Assembly (NCBI GenBank): GCA_019635755.1 | Contig: JAHBYW010000001.1 | Span: 124,001 to 188,000 of the forward strand | Origin: Rhizobiaceae bacterium | Lineage (GTDB): Bacteria > Pseudomonadota > Alphaproteobacteria > Rhizobiales > Rhizobiaceae | DNA length: 64,000 bases | Reading direction: 5' to 3' | Shown: positions 1 to 9,819 of the stretch, piece by piece | How positions within the stretch are numbered: the stretch's first letter is position 1 | How the letters are laid out: every line of letters starts with the position of its first letter | The notes under the pieces: model-generated | What the model was told of the DNA's origin: nothing | Databases searched by the model: none | Seen by the model: the letters and a program-made list of their open reading frames with translations, nothing else | Program-made: the position numbers and the translations under genes

Positions 1-627
1 GGCTGGATCAAGCAGATCGGCGACGTCGACGTGCTCGCGCTCGAGGACGGCGAAGTCCACCGGAAATCGGTTCGGACAGACGAGCTCTCCATCGTCCGGT
101 TCGGTTCCTACGTCGTCGACCTCGCGCAGTTCTCGGCCGCCAATGCGGGCGGCCCGTCCTACGAACCGAGCGAGCAGTCGACCTACTACCTGCTCTATGG
201 CGACCGGTCGGACGACTATTTCCAGAAGAAGCGCCCGGAAGAGATCCGGGCAGAACTCAATCGCCGCTTCGCAGACTGGCTCTACCCGATCGCGTTCGGG
301 ATGATCGTGGTGTTCTTCGGTTCGCGCGCCAGCTCGCATCGGCAGGAACGCATCTGGAGCGTGACGGCAGGAGCGGCGATCGCAATCTCATTGCGTGGCG
401 CCGGCTTCTATTTCACCAACAACTCCGGCACGTCGGCATTTTACGCGACGCTGATGTTCGCCGCTCCGATCGCCACCATCCTCCTGTTCGCCGGGCTGCT
501 TCTCACGAACAAGTCGCTCAGCGTGTCGTCGGCGATTGCCGACCGTGCATCGGCGCTGACGGCTCGGTTCGCCACACTGAAGTTGCCCTGGCTCACCGTG
601 CGGGCTGCGGCAGGAGCGCGCCGATGA
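1..627 (+). CDS. lptF: LptF, LPS export permease (3' part)
   Basis: The frame is open from base 1, so the gene starts upstream; 208 residues are visible. LptF pairs with LptG as the membrane part of the LptB2FG ABC transporter that moves LPS out of the inner membrane onto the Lpt bridge. Visible are the end of the periplasmic jellyroll region (about the first 85 residues) and hydrophobic segments matching the C-terminal helices of the YjgP/YjgQ permease family. The identity is supported by the next gene, a complete LptG paralogue overlapping by 4 bp (ATGA), followed by lptD. The choice of LptF over LptG rests on gene order, not on a diagnostic residue. Confidence 0.88.
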   Translation, partial: GWIKQIGDVDVLALEDGEVHRKSVRTDELSIVRFGSYVVDLAQFSAANAGGPSYEPSEQSTYYLLYGDRSDDYFQKKRPEEIRAELNRRFADWLYPIAFGMIVVFFGSRASSHRQERIWSVTAGAAIAISLRGAGFYFTNNSGTSAFYATLMFAAPIATILLFAGLLLTNKSLSVSSAIADRASALTARFATLKLPWLTVRAAAGARR

Positions 628-1712
628 TCGGCCGTACGCTCTCGAGCTATTTCTTCCGGCGTTACCTGGCGACGTTCGGACAGTTCTTCGTCGGCATCTG
701 CCTGATTGCGTATCTCGTCGACTTCACCGAATTCTCGAGGGTCAAATCCAGCCTGCCGGAATTCACTGTGCAGGCCGCGCTGCTGATCTCGGCGCTTCGT
801 GTTCCGATCATCATGCAGACGGCTGTTCCCTTCATCGTCCTTTTCGCGGCGATTGCGTCTTTGCTGGCTCTCAACCGCCGCTACGAGCTCGTCGTCGCGC
901 GGTCGGCCGGCGTGTCGGCCTGGCAGTTCCTCGCGCCGATCTGCGTCGCCAGCCTGATGATCGGCCTGCTGGCCATTCTCGTGTTCAACCCCCTCGCGGC
1001 GCGCGCGCTGAGCTTTTCGCAGGAATTGGAAAGCGCATTCGGCGGCGCATCGCCCAGTCGTTTCGGTCGCGAGCAGATTCCGTGGCTGCGGCAGCGGCTT
1101 GACGACGGGAGCATGATCGTCGGGGCGCGCAAGACAGCCCAGAACGGACTGATGCTGACCGGCGCGATGTTCATGAAGATAGACAATGCCGGGAGCATCG
1201 TGGAACGCGTCGACGCGCAGCGTGCGGAGCTCAGCGACGGCAAGTGGCACATGGAGACGGTGGTTCGGTATCGCCCTGGAGAGGGCACGCGTAAGTTTGA
1301 CACCTACGAGATCGAATCGACGCTTCGTCCCGAATTTCTCGAAGAGCGGATGGCGTTCCCGGAGACGGTCCCGATCTACGAACTGCCGCGCAAGATGCAG
1401 GTCGCCTGGTCATTCGGGCTCAGTGGCCGTGAATATGCAATGCACTTCCATTCGATGGTTGCGCTACCGATTCTGCTGGTCGCGATGACCCTGATCGCCG
1501 CGACGGTGTCGATGCGGTTCGTCCGGATGGGGCAGTCCGCCTCGATGATTCTGGGTGGCGTGGTCGCGGGCTTTCTGCTTTATGTCATGACCGTCCTGGC
1601 GAAATCGTTCGGGACCGCGGGATTCGTGCCGCCGGTGGTGGCGGCATGGGCGCCGGTGATCGTGGCAATGTTCTTTGGGGTGACGTTCCTGCTGTATAGG
1701 GAGGACGGCTAG
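624..1712 (+). CDS. lptG: LptG, LPS export permease
   Basis: 362 residues, the usual length for a YjgP/YjgQ-family permease. With LptF and the ATPase LptB it extracts LPS from the inner membrane and delivers it to LptC/LptA/LptD. Three hydrophobic helices occupy about residues 10-120, a periplasmic beta-rich domain about 120-265, and three more helices about 270-358. The start overlaps the lptF stop (ATGA) and the stop shares bases with the GTG start of lptD (TAGTG), so lptF-lptG-lptD form one translationally coupled operon that puts the inner- and outer-membrane ends of the LPS pathway together. Confidence 0.92.
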   Translation: MIGRTLSSYFFRRYLATFGQFFVGICLIAYLVDFTEFSRVKSSLPEFTVQAALLISALRVPIIMQTAVPFIVLFAAIASLLALNRRYELVVARSAGVSAWQFLAPICVASLMIGLLAILVFNPLAARALSFSQELESAFGGASPSRFGREQIPWLRQRLDDGSMIVGARKTAQNGLMLTGAMFMKIDNAGSIVERVDAQRAELSDGKWHMETVVRYRPGEGTRKFDTYEIESTLRPEFLEERMAFPETVPIYELPRKMQVAWSFGLSGREYAMHFHSMVALPILLVAMTLIAATVSMRFVRMGQSASMILGGVVAGFLLYVMTVLAKSFGTAGFVPPVVAAWAPVIVAMFFGVTFLLYREDG

Positions 1713-4099
1713 TGCCGGCGACGACCACCACGTCGCCCCGGTTCCGTGCGGTACTGCTGTACTGCACGACCGCGCTTGGCTGCCTGATGGTCGGCGGAGC
1801 ATTGCCGGTCCCCTCGGTGGCGCAGGATTTCGATGTCGCCGCGGCCGTCGACAGCAGTTCGCAGATGCTGATCGAGGCCGATACGCTCGTTTACGACAAC
1901 GACAACGAGACCGTCACGGCCGTCGGCAGCGTCCAGATCGACTACAACGGCAATCGGCTGGTGGCGCAACGCGTTTCCTATAACCGCCGGACCGGCCGCC
2001 TCGTCGCCACCGGCAATGTCGAGCTGATCGAGCCCGGCGGCACCAAGATCTACGCCGACGAGATCGACGTCACCGACGACTTCGCCAGCGGCTTCGTCAA
2101 TGCGCTGCGCATCGAGACCGCCGATAAGGTCTATTTCGCCGCTGACAGCGCCGAGCGCGAGGGCGGCACCACGACGACCTTCAATCGCGGCGTCTACACG
2201 GCGTGCGAGCCTTGCGAGGACAAGCCGGACAAGCCGCCGATCTGGCGCATCAAGGCGCGGACGATCATCTGGGACGGCAAGAAGAAGACGGTGCGCTTCC
2301 TGAACTCGCGCTTCGAGCTGTTCGGCCTGCCGATCGCCTACATGCCGGTCTTCGAGGTCCCCGACCCGACGGTGAAACGCAAGAGCGGCCTGCTCGTACC
2401 GGGCTTCCACTACAGGAGCGAACTGGGCTTCGGGGCGTCGGTCCCCTACTATTTCGCGCTGTCGCCCACGTATGACGCGACCGTCACGGCCCGATACTAC
2501 GGCAAGCAGGGCTTCCTCGGCGAAGCCGAGTGGCGGCAGAAGTTCAACAATGGCGAGTACAAAGTCACGGTCGCCGGGATCAACCAGGCCAATCCGGGGG
2601 AATTCTGGAACGGGAGCGTCAATGGCGGCACCGCTGCCAACCCGAACAAGTTTCGGGCGATGGTCGGGACGTCCGGCCAATTCCGGATCAACCCCCGCTG
2701 GACGTTCGGCTGGGATCTGCTGCTCCAGTCTGACAAGAACTTTTCGTACACGTACTCGATCCAGGACTACAAGGACTACGTCGAACAGTCGAAGGTCTAC
2801 CTTACCGGCCTCGACGGCCGGAACTATTTCGACGTGCGCGCTCTTCACTTCCAGGTCCAGGAGGACCGCGATTCGACGTTCGCTTCAGCGCGCCACGAAA
2901 AACAACCTTGGGTCCTGCCGTCCTTCGACTACACCTACACCCCGGAACTGCCGCTCGCGGGCGGAGAGCTCACCGTCGACGTGAATGCGCAGGTGCTGAA
3001 ACGCGACGCTCTCGACGCGCAGCTGGCGACGCCGCGCGTGGCAGGCGTTGAGGGCAACAATGGACGCGTCACCACCGAGGTCGAGTGGAAGCGCAGCATG
3101 GTGGGCGACAGCGGGCTGGTCGTCACGCCGCTCCTCAACGTGCGTGGCGATGTCGGCTACACCGACGTCTCAGCCGCGACCGTTGCCGGCGTCGACGCGA
3201 TGGCGACGACACTTGGCACCACGGCGGACCTCAGGTCGAATTACTACCGGGGCATGGCCACGGCGGGCCTCGAACTGCGGTGGCCGGTGCTGTTCTCGTC
3301 GCCGAACTCGTCGCACGTCATCGAGCCGATGGCACAGGTGTTCGCGCGGCCGAACGAAAGCTATGTCGGCGAACTGGCGATCCCGAACGAGGACGCTCAG
3401 AGCTTCGTGTTCGACGCCTCAACCCTGTTCGAGCGCGACAAGTTCTCCGGCTTCGACCGCATCGAAGGCGGCACCCGTGTCAATGTCGGCCTGAGATCGT
3501 CCTCGATCTTCGCCAATGGCTGGACCGCCAACGGCATCCTCGGCCAGTCCTATCACGTCGCCGGCCAGAACTCCTTCGCGGCACCCGATCTGGTCAATGC
3601 CGGAGCGTTCTCCGGCCTCGAGACCCCGAAGTCCGATTTCGTCGGCCTGTTCGGCTTCGCGACGCCGTTCGGTCTGTCCTCCTCGGTCAGCGCGAGGCTG
3701 GACGAGCAGACGCTGGCGGTGCGCCGCGCCGAGTTCCGCGCCGGCCTCGTCACCGACCCCGTCACCATCACGGGCAAGTACGCGTTCATCCAGAAACAGC
3801 CGCTGTACGGCTTCCCGACCGACCGGCACGAGACGTCGTTCGGCGCCACGGTCAAGGTGCACGAGTTCTGGAGCGTCTTCGGCTCGGCGACCTACGATTT
3901 CCAGTCCAAGGTGCTGGTCTCCGATTCCATCGGCTTCGCCTATGACGACGAGTGCTTCACCTATACGATGACGCTCTCCGAAAGCCGGAACCGGGTCACG
4001 CGCGACACGACCCGCACGGTCGGGGTCAACATCTCGTTCCGCACGATCGGCGACTTCGGAACGGACTCGACGTCCGGGAACGTGTTCGTTAACCGCTAG
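1712..4099 (+). CDS. lptD: LptD, outer membrane LPS assembly protein
   Basis: 795 residues, close to the usual LptD size. It forms the outer-membrane beta-barrel (with the LptE plug) that places LPS in the outer leaflet. A signal peptide covers about residues 1-38 (cleavage after VAQ), an OstA/LptA-like periplasmic domain runs to about residue 170, and the barrel fills the rest, ending in alternating aromatic strands. A CEPC pair near residue 170 and a Cys close to the C-terminus (DDECFTY) could form the inter-domain disulfides known from E. coli LptD. The start is GTG, sharing two bases with the lptG stop; the first residues are hydrophilic before the hydrophobic core, which fits this start. 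Confidence 0.94.
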   Translation: MPATTTTSPRFRAVLLYCTTALGCLMVGGALPVPSVAQDFDVAAAVDSSSQMLIEADTLVYDNDNETVTAVGSVQIDYNGNRLVAQRVSYNRRTGRLVATGNVELIEPGGTKIYADEIDVTDDFASGFVNALRIETADKVYFAADSAEREGGTTTTFNRGVYTACEPCEDKPDKPPIWRIKARTIIWDGKKKTVRFLNSRFELFGLPIAYMPVFEVPDPTVKRKSGLLVPGFHYRSELGFGASVPYYFALSPTYDATVTARYYGKQGFLGEAEWRQKFNNGEYKVTVAGINQANPGEFWNGSVNGGTAANPNKFRAMVGTSGQFRINPRWTFGWDLLLQSDKNFSYTYSIQDYKDYVEQSKVYLTGLDGRNYFDVRALHFQVQEDRDSTFASARHEKQPWVLPSFDYTYTPELPLAGGELTVDVNAQVLKRDALDAQLATPRVAGVEGNNGRVTTEVEWKRSMVGDSGLVVTPLLNVRGDVGYTDVSAATVAGVDAMATTLGTTADLRSNYYRGMATAGLELRWPVLFSSPNSSHVIEPMAQVFARPNESYVGELAIPNEDAQSFVFDASTLFERDKFSGFDRIEGGTRVNVGLRSSSIFANGWTANGILGQSYHVAGQNSFAAPDLVNAGAFSGLETPKSDFVGLFGFATPFGLSSSVSARLDEQTLAVRRAEFRAGLVTDPVTITGKYAFIQKQPLYGFPTDRHETSFGATVKVHEFWSVFGSATYDFQSKVLVSDSIGFAYDDECFTYTMTLSESRNRVTRDTTRTVGVNISFRTIGDFGTDSTSGNVFVNR

Positions 4100-4175
4100 A
4101 AGTCATGCTTTCGCCGCATAGGATCGGCATGAACCGGGGTTCAGCATCGCGCCACGCCCAGGCGGAGACATATCG

Positions 4176-5105
4176 ATGACGGCAATTGGACACAGTCTCG
4201 TTCGCGCCGCGGCCGCGGTCATGATCGCGTTGGCACCGCTGACGCTGACCTCCGCACCGGCCTCGGCCAGCGAGATCAAATACGTCGTGAACGGCGTTCC
4301 GGTGACGAGCTACGACATCCAGCGGCGCGCCGCGTTCCTGAAGCTGCAGGGCCGCAAGAATGCCGGCAAGGCCGCCGCGGACGAGATGGTCGAGCAGGCC
4401 CTGAAGCAGAAGGAGGTCGAGCGCCTCGGGATCAAGATCTCGGACAAGGCCGTCGACGATTCGTTCGCCCGCTTCGCCGGGTCGAACAAGATGTCCGCCA
4501 AGCAGATGAGCTCCATCCTGGCGCAGGCCGGCGTCACCGCGGAACACTTCAAGGATTTCATCCGCGTTCAGATGGGATGGAACCAGGCGCTGGGCGCGCG
4601 CTTCCGCTCCACCGGCATCATCAGCGAGCAGGACGCCGTGCGCCGCATGCTGCAGCAGGGCGGCACCAAGCCGACCGCGACCGAGTACATGCTACAGCAG
4701 GTGATCTTCGTCGTTCCCGCCGCCGAGCGCGGCGCGCTTCTGTCCCGGCGCAAGAAGGAAGCAGAGGCGATGCGCCAGCGCTTCTCGGGCTGCGACTCCA
4801 CGCGCCAGTTCGCCAAGGGCCTCGTGGACGTTACGGTCCGCGACCTCGGTCGCAAGATCGAGCAGGAACTTCCGCAGGAATGGGCCGACAGCATCAAGTC
4901 GACGCAGGCCGGATCGGCCACCCAGGTCCGCGAGACCGCGAATGGCGTCGAGTTCATCGGCGTCTGCTCCAGCCGCGAGGTTTCTGACGACCGGGTCGCG
5001 CAGATGGTCTTCTCCAGCGAGGGCGGCATCGACAAGAAGGCCGAGGAACTCAGCACGAAATACGTCGCCGAGCTGCGGGAGAAAGCCCGCATCGTCGAGC
5101 GCTGA
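4176..5105 (+). CDS. surA: SurA-like periplasmic chaperone / peptidyl-prolyl isomerase
   Basis: 309 residues with an N-terminal signal peptide (about 1-31, cleaved near ASA-SEI). A SurA N-terminal helical chaperone domain follows (about 32-150), then a region resembling one parvulin domain (about 165-275) that lacks the classical active-site pattern as far as I can read. It probably escorts outer membrane proteins, including LptD, across the periplasm. It is shorter than E. coli SurA (about 430 residues, two parvulin domains), as is common in Hyphomicrobiales. It lies 76 bp after lptD and 24 bp before pdxA, the same lptD-surA-pdxA-rsmA order as in many Proteobacteria. Confidence 0.85.
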   Translation: MTAIGHSLVRAAAAVMIALAPLTLTSAPASASEIKYVVNGVPVTSYDIQRRAAFLKLQGRKNAGKAAADEMVEQALKQKEVERLGIKISDKAVDDSFARFAGSNKMSAKQMSSILAQAGVTAEHFKDFIRVQMGWNQALGARFRSTGIISEQDAVRRMLQQGGTKPTATEYMLQQVIFVVPAAERGALLSRRKKEAEAMRQRFSGCDSTRQFAKGLVDVTVRDLGRKIEQELPQEWADSIKSTQAGSATQVRETANGVEFIGVCSSREVSDDRVAQMVFSSEGGIDKKAEELSTKYVAELREKARIVER

Positions 5106-5129
5106 CCGGCTGACCGCAACTCAGGCCGC

Positions 5130-6137
5130 GTGGTGGATCGACCGCTCGCATTGACCTGCGGCGACCCTGCCGGGATCGGGACGGAGATCGCGCTGAAGGC
5201 GTGGGCCGCCCGGGACGAGCTCGACCTTCCACCCTTCCTGCTGATCGGTGACCCCGCGCTCGTGAGCGCACGAGCATCGGCGATCGGCCTGGATGTGGTG
5301 CTGGCCGACGCGACGCCCGAGACGGCGGTTGCCGCCTACCCGTCCTCGCTGCCCGTGATGCCGCTCGATATCCGGTTTCCGGACCGCCCAGGCAATCCGG
5401 ACTCGGCGAGTGCGCCCGGTATCGTCGGATCGATCGACCGCGCCGTGAATCTCGTTCTCGCGGGCCGCGTCTCGGCGGTGGTCACGCTGCCCATCGCCAA
5501 GGCCGTCCTCTATGGCGCCGGTTTCGCGTTCCCGGGTCACACCGAATACCTTGCCCACCTGGCGGAGCAGGCAACCGGCCGGGCCGCGACACCGATCATG
5601 ATGATGGCCGGCCCCGACCTCCGCGCAGTGCCCGTGACCATCCACATCCCGCTCGCCGAGGTGCCTCGCCGGCTGACCTCCGACCTGATCGAGCGGACGA
5701 TCCGCATCACCGCGGAAGACCTCGCGCGCCGGTTCGGAATCGCCTCCCCGCGCCTCGCTGTCGCCGGCCTCAACCCGCACGCCGGCGAGGGCGGGGCCCT
5801 CGGCACCGAGGACGATGCGATCGTCGGGCCAGCGATCGAGCGTGCGCGTGCGCACGGCATTGATGCTTTCGGCCCCCTGCCCGCGGATACGATGTTCCAC
5901 GCCCGCGCCCGCGCCGGCTACGACGCGGCGATCTGCATGTATCACGACCAGGCGCTGATACCGGCAAAGGCTCTCGCCTTCGACGAGACCGTGAATGTCA
6001 CGCTCGGCCTGCCTTTCGTCAGGACATCGCCCGACCACGGCACGGCCTTCGACATCGCCGGCAAGGGCGTCGCGCGTCCCGACAGCCTCGTCGCCGCGCT
6101 GAAGCTCGCGGCACGCCTCACCCACCCTGCCGCATGA
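5130..6137 (+). CDS. pdxA: PdxA, 4-hydroxythreonine-4-phosphate dehydrogenase
   Basis: 335 residues, normal for PdxA, which oxidises 4-phosphohydroxy-L-threonine with NAD(P) in the DXP-dependent vitamin B6 pathway. Family signatures are the N-terminal TCGDPAGIG motif, the FPGHTEYLA metal-ligand region near residue 135, the [10 protein letters not shown] motif near residue 212, and the C-terminal [11 protein letters not shown] and [13 protein letters not shown] motifs that carry the other metal and substrate ligands. The start is GTG; a second GTG follows directly and is equally possible. The stop overlaps the rsmA start (ATGA). Confidence 0.95.
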   Translation: MVDRPLALTCGDPAGIGTEIALKAWAARDELDLPPFLLIGDPALVSARASAIGLDVVLADATPETAVAAYPSSLPVMPLDIRFPDRPGNPDSASAPGIVGSIDRAVNLVLAGRVSAVVTLPIAKAVLYGAGFAFPGHTEYLAHLAEQATGRAATPIMMMAGPDLRAVPVTIHIPLAEVPRRLTSDLIERTIRITAEDLARRFGIASPRLAVAGLNPHAGEGGALGTEDDAIVGPAIERARAHGIDAFGPLPADTMFHARARAGYDAAICMYHDQALIPAKALAFDETVNVTLGLPFVRTSPDHGTAFDIAGKGVARPDSLVAALKLAARLTHPAA

Positions 6138-6964
6138 GCATCGACGGCCTGCCGCCCCTTCGCGAGGTCATCGCGACGCACGGGATCGCCGCGCGGAAAT
6201 CGCTCGGACAGAACTTCCTCCTCGACCTCAACCTGACCGGCAAGGTGGCACGTGCCGCCGGGCCGCTCGAAGGGTTCACGGTGATCGAAGTCGGGCCGGG
6301 ACCGGGCGGGCTGACGCGCGCCCTCCTGATGCAGGGCGCCGACAGGGTGGTCGCAATCGAGCGCGACGAGCGCTGCCTCGCCGCCCTGGCCGAGATCGGC
6401 GCGCACCATCCCGGCCGGCTCGATGTCGTGTCCGGCGATGCGCTCGACACGGACTTCGCCGCGCTCGCCGGCGGACGGCCGGCGAAGATCGTCGCGAACT
6501 TGCCGTACAACATCGGCACGGAGCTGCTGGTCCGCTGGCTCACACCGCCTGCATGGCCGCCCTTCTGGTCGTCGCTCACCCTCATGTTCCAGCGCGAAGT
6601 CGCCGAGCGCATCGTCGCGCGCCCCGGCGGCGGGGCATATGGGCGCCTCGGCGTCCTTGCCGGCTGGCGCACCGAGGCGAGGATCGTCTTCGACCTGCCG
6701 CCCCAGGCCTTCGTGCCGCCGCCCAAGGTCACCTCCTCGGTCGTCCACCTCGAGCCGCGCGCCGCGCCGGCCGACGCCGACGTCACCATGCTCGGCCGGG
6801 TGACGGAGGCAGCCTTCGGCCAGCGGCGGAAGATGCTGCGGCAGAGCCTGAAGCGTATCGGCGGGGACGCGCTGCTCGCCGCCACCGGCATCGACGGGAC
6901 GCGCCGGGCGGAGACGCTTTCCGTCGAGGAGTTCGCGGCGCTTGCCCGCGCGCTGGCGGGATGA
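6134..6964 (+). CDS. rsmA: RsmA (KsgA), 16S rRNA dimethyladenosine transferase
   Basis: 276 residues. It dimethylates two adjacent adenines in the 3' terminal hairpin of 16S rRNA during late 30S maturation, using S-adenosylmethionine. Seen are the N-terminal SLGQNFLLD motif, the SAM-binding [16 protein letters not shown] motif (about 48-63), the acidic ribose-binding residue in AIERDE, and the catalytic NLPYNIGT motif (about 122-129). It is translationally coupled to pdxA by a 4-bp overlap and ends 14 bp before the end of the convergent gmk gene. I see no clear terminator in that 14-bp gap. Confidence 0.95.
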   Translation: MSIDGLPPLREVIATHGIAARKSLGQNFLLDLNLTGKVARAAGPLEGFTVIEVGPGPGGLTRALLMQGADRVVAIERDERCLAALAEIGAHHPGRLDVVSGDALDTDFAALAGGRPAKIVANLPYNIGTELLVRWLTPPAWPPFWSSLTLMFQREVAERIVARPGGGAYGRLGVLAGWRTEARIVFDLPPQAFVPPPKVTSSVVHLEPRAAPADADVTMLGRVTEAAFGQRRKMLRQSLKRIGGDALLAATGIDGTRRAETLSVEEFAALARALAG

Positions 6965-6978
6965 GCGGGGCCGGCGCC

Positions 6979-7632
6979 TCAGATCTTCTCGTCGAGCAGC
7001 CGCGAGACGAAATCGAAAAGGCCCGGCCTGCGGTCGCGCCGCAGCCGCTCGGCGGTGACGATCGCCTTGACTTCGCCGAATGCCTTGTCGAGATCCTCGT
7101 TGACGACGATGAAGTCGTATTCGCGCCAGTGCTCGAGTTCGAGCCGGGCGTTCTTGAGCCGCTTGGCGATCGCCGCCTCGGAATCCTCGGCTCGGCGCAT
7201 CAGCCGTGCCTTCAGCTCGCTCATCGACGGCGGCAGGATGAAGATGGAGACGATGTCGGCGCGCATCTTCTGGTTCAGCTGCACCGCGCCCTGCCAGTCG
7301 ATGTCGAACAGCATGTCGCGGCCCTCCGACATGGCCCGTTCGGCCGGCTCGCGCGGCGTGCCGTAGAAGTTCCCGTGCACCTCGGCCCATTCGAGCAGGG
7401 CGTCGGTGTCGCGCAGGCGCTCGAAGTCGCGCAACGAAACGAAATGATAGTGGACGCCGTCGATCTCGCTGCCGCGGCGGGCGCGGGTCGTCACGCTGAC
7501 CGACAGTTCGAGGCTGGAATCGCTCTCCAGCAGGTTGCGCGCGATGGTGGACTTGCCCGCGCCGGAGGGGGACGACAGCACCAGCATCAGTCCCCGCCGG
7601 CTGATGCTCCCCGTCTTCAAGCGCGCAGCCAT
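6979..7632 (-). CDS. gmk: Gmk, guanylate kinase
   Basis: 217 residues; phosphorylates GMP to GDP with ATP. The P-loop is [10 protein letters not shown] near residue 20, followed by the GMP-binding segment [19 protein letters not shown] and a lid region. The first 12 residues extend beyond the E. coli start but are usual in Alphaproteobacteria. It lies 3 bp downstream of yicC, so yicC-gmk is one transcriptional unit; the pairing of a YicC-type RNase with gmk is widespread. Confidence 0.95.
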   Translation of the reverse strand: MAARLKTGSISRRGLMLVLSSPSGAGKSTIARNLLESDSSLELSVSVTTRARRGSEIDGVHYHFVSLRDFERLRDTDALLEWAEVHGNFYGTPREPAERAMSEGRDMLFDIDWQGAVQLNQKMRADIVSIFILPPSMSELKARLMRRAEDSEAAIAKRLKNARLELEHWREYDFIVVNEDLDKAFGEVKAIVTAERLRRDRRPGLFDFVSRLLDEKI

Positions 7633-7635
7633 GTC

Positions 7636-8523
7636 CTACTCCAGGTTCTGGACCTGCTCGCGGAACTGGTCGACCACCGCCTTCAGTTCGAGGCCGATCG
7701 CCGACACCGCCGCGGCGTTGGATTTCGAACACAGCGTATTTGATTCGCGATTGAATTCCTGCGCCAGGAAGTCGAGCTTCCTGCCAACCGGGCCGCCTTC
7801 CCCCAGCAAACTGCGTGCGGAAGCGACATGGGCGTTCAGGCGGTCGATCTCCTCGCGGATGTCGGCCCTCGTCGCCAGCAGCGCGGCTTCGGCCGACAGG
7901 CGAGCTTCGTCCAGCCCTCCGACCGCGCTCATCAGCAACCGCACCTGCTCGGCAAGGCGCTGGCGGATCGCCGCCGGCTCGCGCGAGGGGTCGGCCTCGG
8001 CCTTCGCCGTCAGCGTGGCGATGCTGTCGACGTGGCCAGCCAGCACGGCGCCCAGCGCCCGGCCCTCCGCCGCCCGCGCCTTCTCCAGTTCGACGAGTGC
8101 GGTATCGAGCGTCGACAGGATGGCGCCGTCGGTGGCGGCGCGCTGATCCTCGGTCTCGGCGATATCCGGCGTTTCCAGGACACCTTTCAGCGCCAGCAGT
8201 CCGTCCGCCGTCGCCGGCCCGACGCCGAACTGGTCCTGGAGCCGCCGGGCAAGCCCGGCGATGTCCCTCAGGAATGCCTCGTTGACGACCGGCTGCACCT
8301 GCAGGCCCGTGCGCGAGATCGTCAGGGCCGCCTGCACATTGCCGCGCGAGAACCGCTTCTGGATGGCCTGGCGGGCGGGAAGTTCCAGCCGCTCGTAGCC
8401 GGGCGGGAGACGAAGCCGCGCTTCCAGCCCCTTGCCGTTTACCGACTTCACTTCCCAGGCCAGGACGGAGCCGGTGCGTTCGGTCGAGGCGCGGGCGAAG
8501 CCCGTCATGCTCTGCAGCGCCAT
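7636..8523 (-). CDS. YicC family endoribonuclease
   Basis: 295 residues, the normal family length. It has the YicC-like N-terminal domain (SMTGFARA at the start) and the DUF1732 C-terminal domain ending in a conserved acidic/aromatic tail (KAVVDQFREQVQNLE). Members are RNA endonucleases in E. coli and B. subtilis; the exact RNA targets here are unknown. It lies between mltG (18 bp upstream) and gmk (3 bp downstream), a common arrangement in this order. Confidence 0.9.
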   Translation of the reverse strand: MALQSMTGFARASTERTGSVLAWEVKSVNGKGLEARLRLPPGYERLELPARQAIQKRFSRGNVQAALTISRTGLQVQPVVNEAFLRDIAGLARRLQDQFGVGPATADGLLALKGVLETPDIAETEDQRAATDGAILSTLDTALVELEKARAAEGRALGAVLAGHVDSIATLTAKAEADPSREPAAIRQRLAEQVRLLMSAVGGLDEARLSAEAALLATRADIREEIDRLNAHVASARSLLGEGGPVGRKLDFLAQEFNRESNTLCSKSNAAAVSAIGLELKAVVDQFREQVQNLE

Positions 8524-8541
8524 ATCCCCGGCCGTCCCCGC

Positions 8542-9729
8542 CTATTCGGTGCTGTTGGTGTCGGTCCCGCCCGTCGTGCCGGCGTCCTGCGCCGCCTTCG
8601 CCGCGGCCTCGGCCTGCTTCTTCTCGAATTCGCGGTAGCGCGCAACGTTCTCGTTGTGCTCGTCCAGCGTTTCGGCGAACACGTGACCGCCGGTTCCGTC
8701 GGCAACGAAATAGAGTTCGTTGGTGCGCGACGGGCTGGCGACCGCCTCGAGCGAGGCGCGACCCGGATTGGCGATCGGCGTCGGCGGCAGCCCGTTGATC
8801 ACATAGGTGTTGTAGGCGGTCGGCTTCTCGATGTCGGACTTGTAGATCGGCCGGTCGGACGGTTTGCCCTCGCCGCCGAACAGCCCATAGATGATCGTCG
8901 GGTCGGACTGCAGCCGCATCCCCTTCTTCAGCCGGTTGACGAAGACGCCGGCGACGCGCGAGCGCTCGTCGCGCCGGCCCGTTTCCTTCTCGACGATCGA
9001 GGCCAGCGTCACGAACTCGTTGATGTCGGCGATCGGCAGGTCGGTATCGCGCTTTGCCCAGATGCTCTCGACCAGCTTCTTCTGGTCTGCCACCAGCTTG
9101 GCGACGATGTCCTTGCGCTGCGCGCCGCGCGTGAAGCGCTGCGTGTCGGCGATCATGCTGCCCTCGACCGGAACCTCGGCGGGCATGTCGCCCACGAGCG
9201 CCTCGTGCTCGGCGATCCGCTGCAGCGCCTGCGTGACGGTGATGCCTTCCGGGATGGTCAGCGAATAGAGCACGGACTTGCCGCTGCGCAGCAGGTCCAT
9301 GATGTCGTGCATCGAGGAATGCGCGACGATCTCGTACTCGCCGGCCTTCAGGCTGCCCTCGTTGCCATAGGCGCGCACGCCGAGCTGGAAGATCTTGGAA
9401 TCTGTGATGAAGCCGTTGCGCTCGAGCTGGTCGGCAATCTCGACCCCGCCGGTGTTCGGGCGGATCAGGAAAGTCGACGTGGTCGCGGAGGGTCCGGGCG
9501 CCTCGAAGGCCTGCTTGCCGAAATAGAGCGCCACGCCGCCGGCGATGAAGGCGAGCACGATCGCAGAGACGACGAAGTTGAGGAACACCACGACCTGGCT
9601 GCGCGCCGCCCTCGACCGCTTCGGCGGCGGCGTTCCCAGTTCCGGCCTCAGCGCCTCGTTGGCGGTCTTCGGCACGATCGGGCTCGGCCGCATCGACCGC
9701 TGGCCGAACTCGTCATGATCGACGTTCAT
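8542..9729 (-). CDS. mltG: MltG, endolytic murein transglycosylase
   Basis: 395 residues from the start chosen here. MltG cleaves nascent glycan strands at the inner membrane and is thought to set strand length. A short cytoplasmic tail leads to one transmembrane helix (about residues 52-73), a LysM-like segment, and the YceG catalytic domain with the glutamate in LASIVEKETG. The frame is open 17 codons further upstream, but the ATG at 9729 has a GGAGG five bases before it, which decides the start. It follows fabF and precedes yicC in one minus-strand cluster. Confidence 0.92.
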   Translation of the reverse strand: MNVDHDEFGQRSMRPSPIVPKTANEALRPELGTPPPKRSRAARSQVVVFLNFVVSAIVLAFIAGGVALYFGKQAFEAPGPSATTSTFLIRPNTGGVEIADQLERNGFITDSKIFQLGVRAYGNEGSLKAGEYEIVAHSSMHDIMDLLRSGKSVLYSLTIPEGITVTQALQRIAEHEALVGDMPAEVPVEGSMIADTQRFTRGAQRKDIVAKLVADQKKLVESIWAKRDTDLPIADINEFVTLASIVEKETGRRDERSRVAGVFVNRLKKGMRLQSDPTIIYGLFGGEGKPSDRPIYKSDIEKPTAYNTYVINGLPPTPIANPGRASLEAVASPSRTNELYFVADGTGGHVFAETLDEHNENVARYREFEKKQAEAAAKAAQDAGTTGGTDTNSTE

Positions 9730-9819
9730 GGTGCCTCCGCACGTATACCAACGAATCCCCTGCGGAGAGTTGGCGGCCAATCTGGCCGAATTTTCGGCAG
9801 CCCGCCGCCATCGGCGGGA

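Noticed and set aside
1709-2848. 379-codon minus-strand frame
   Set aside because: Antisense to lptD; biased Arg/Asp/Val composition.
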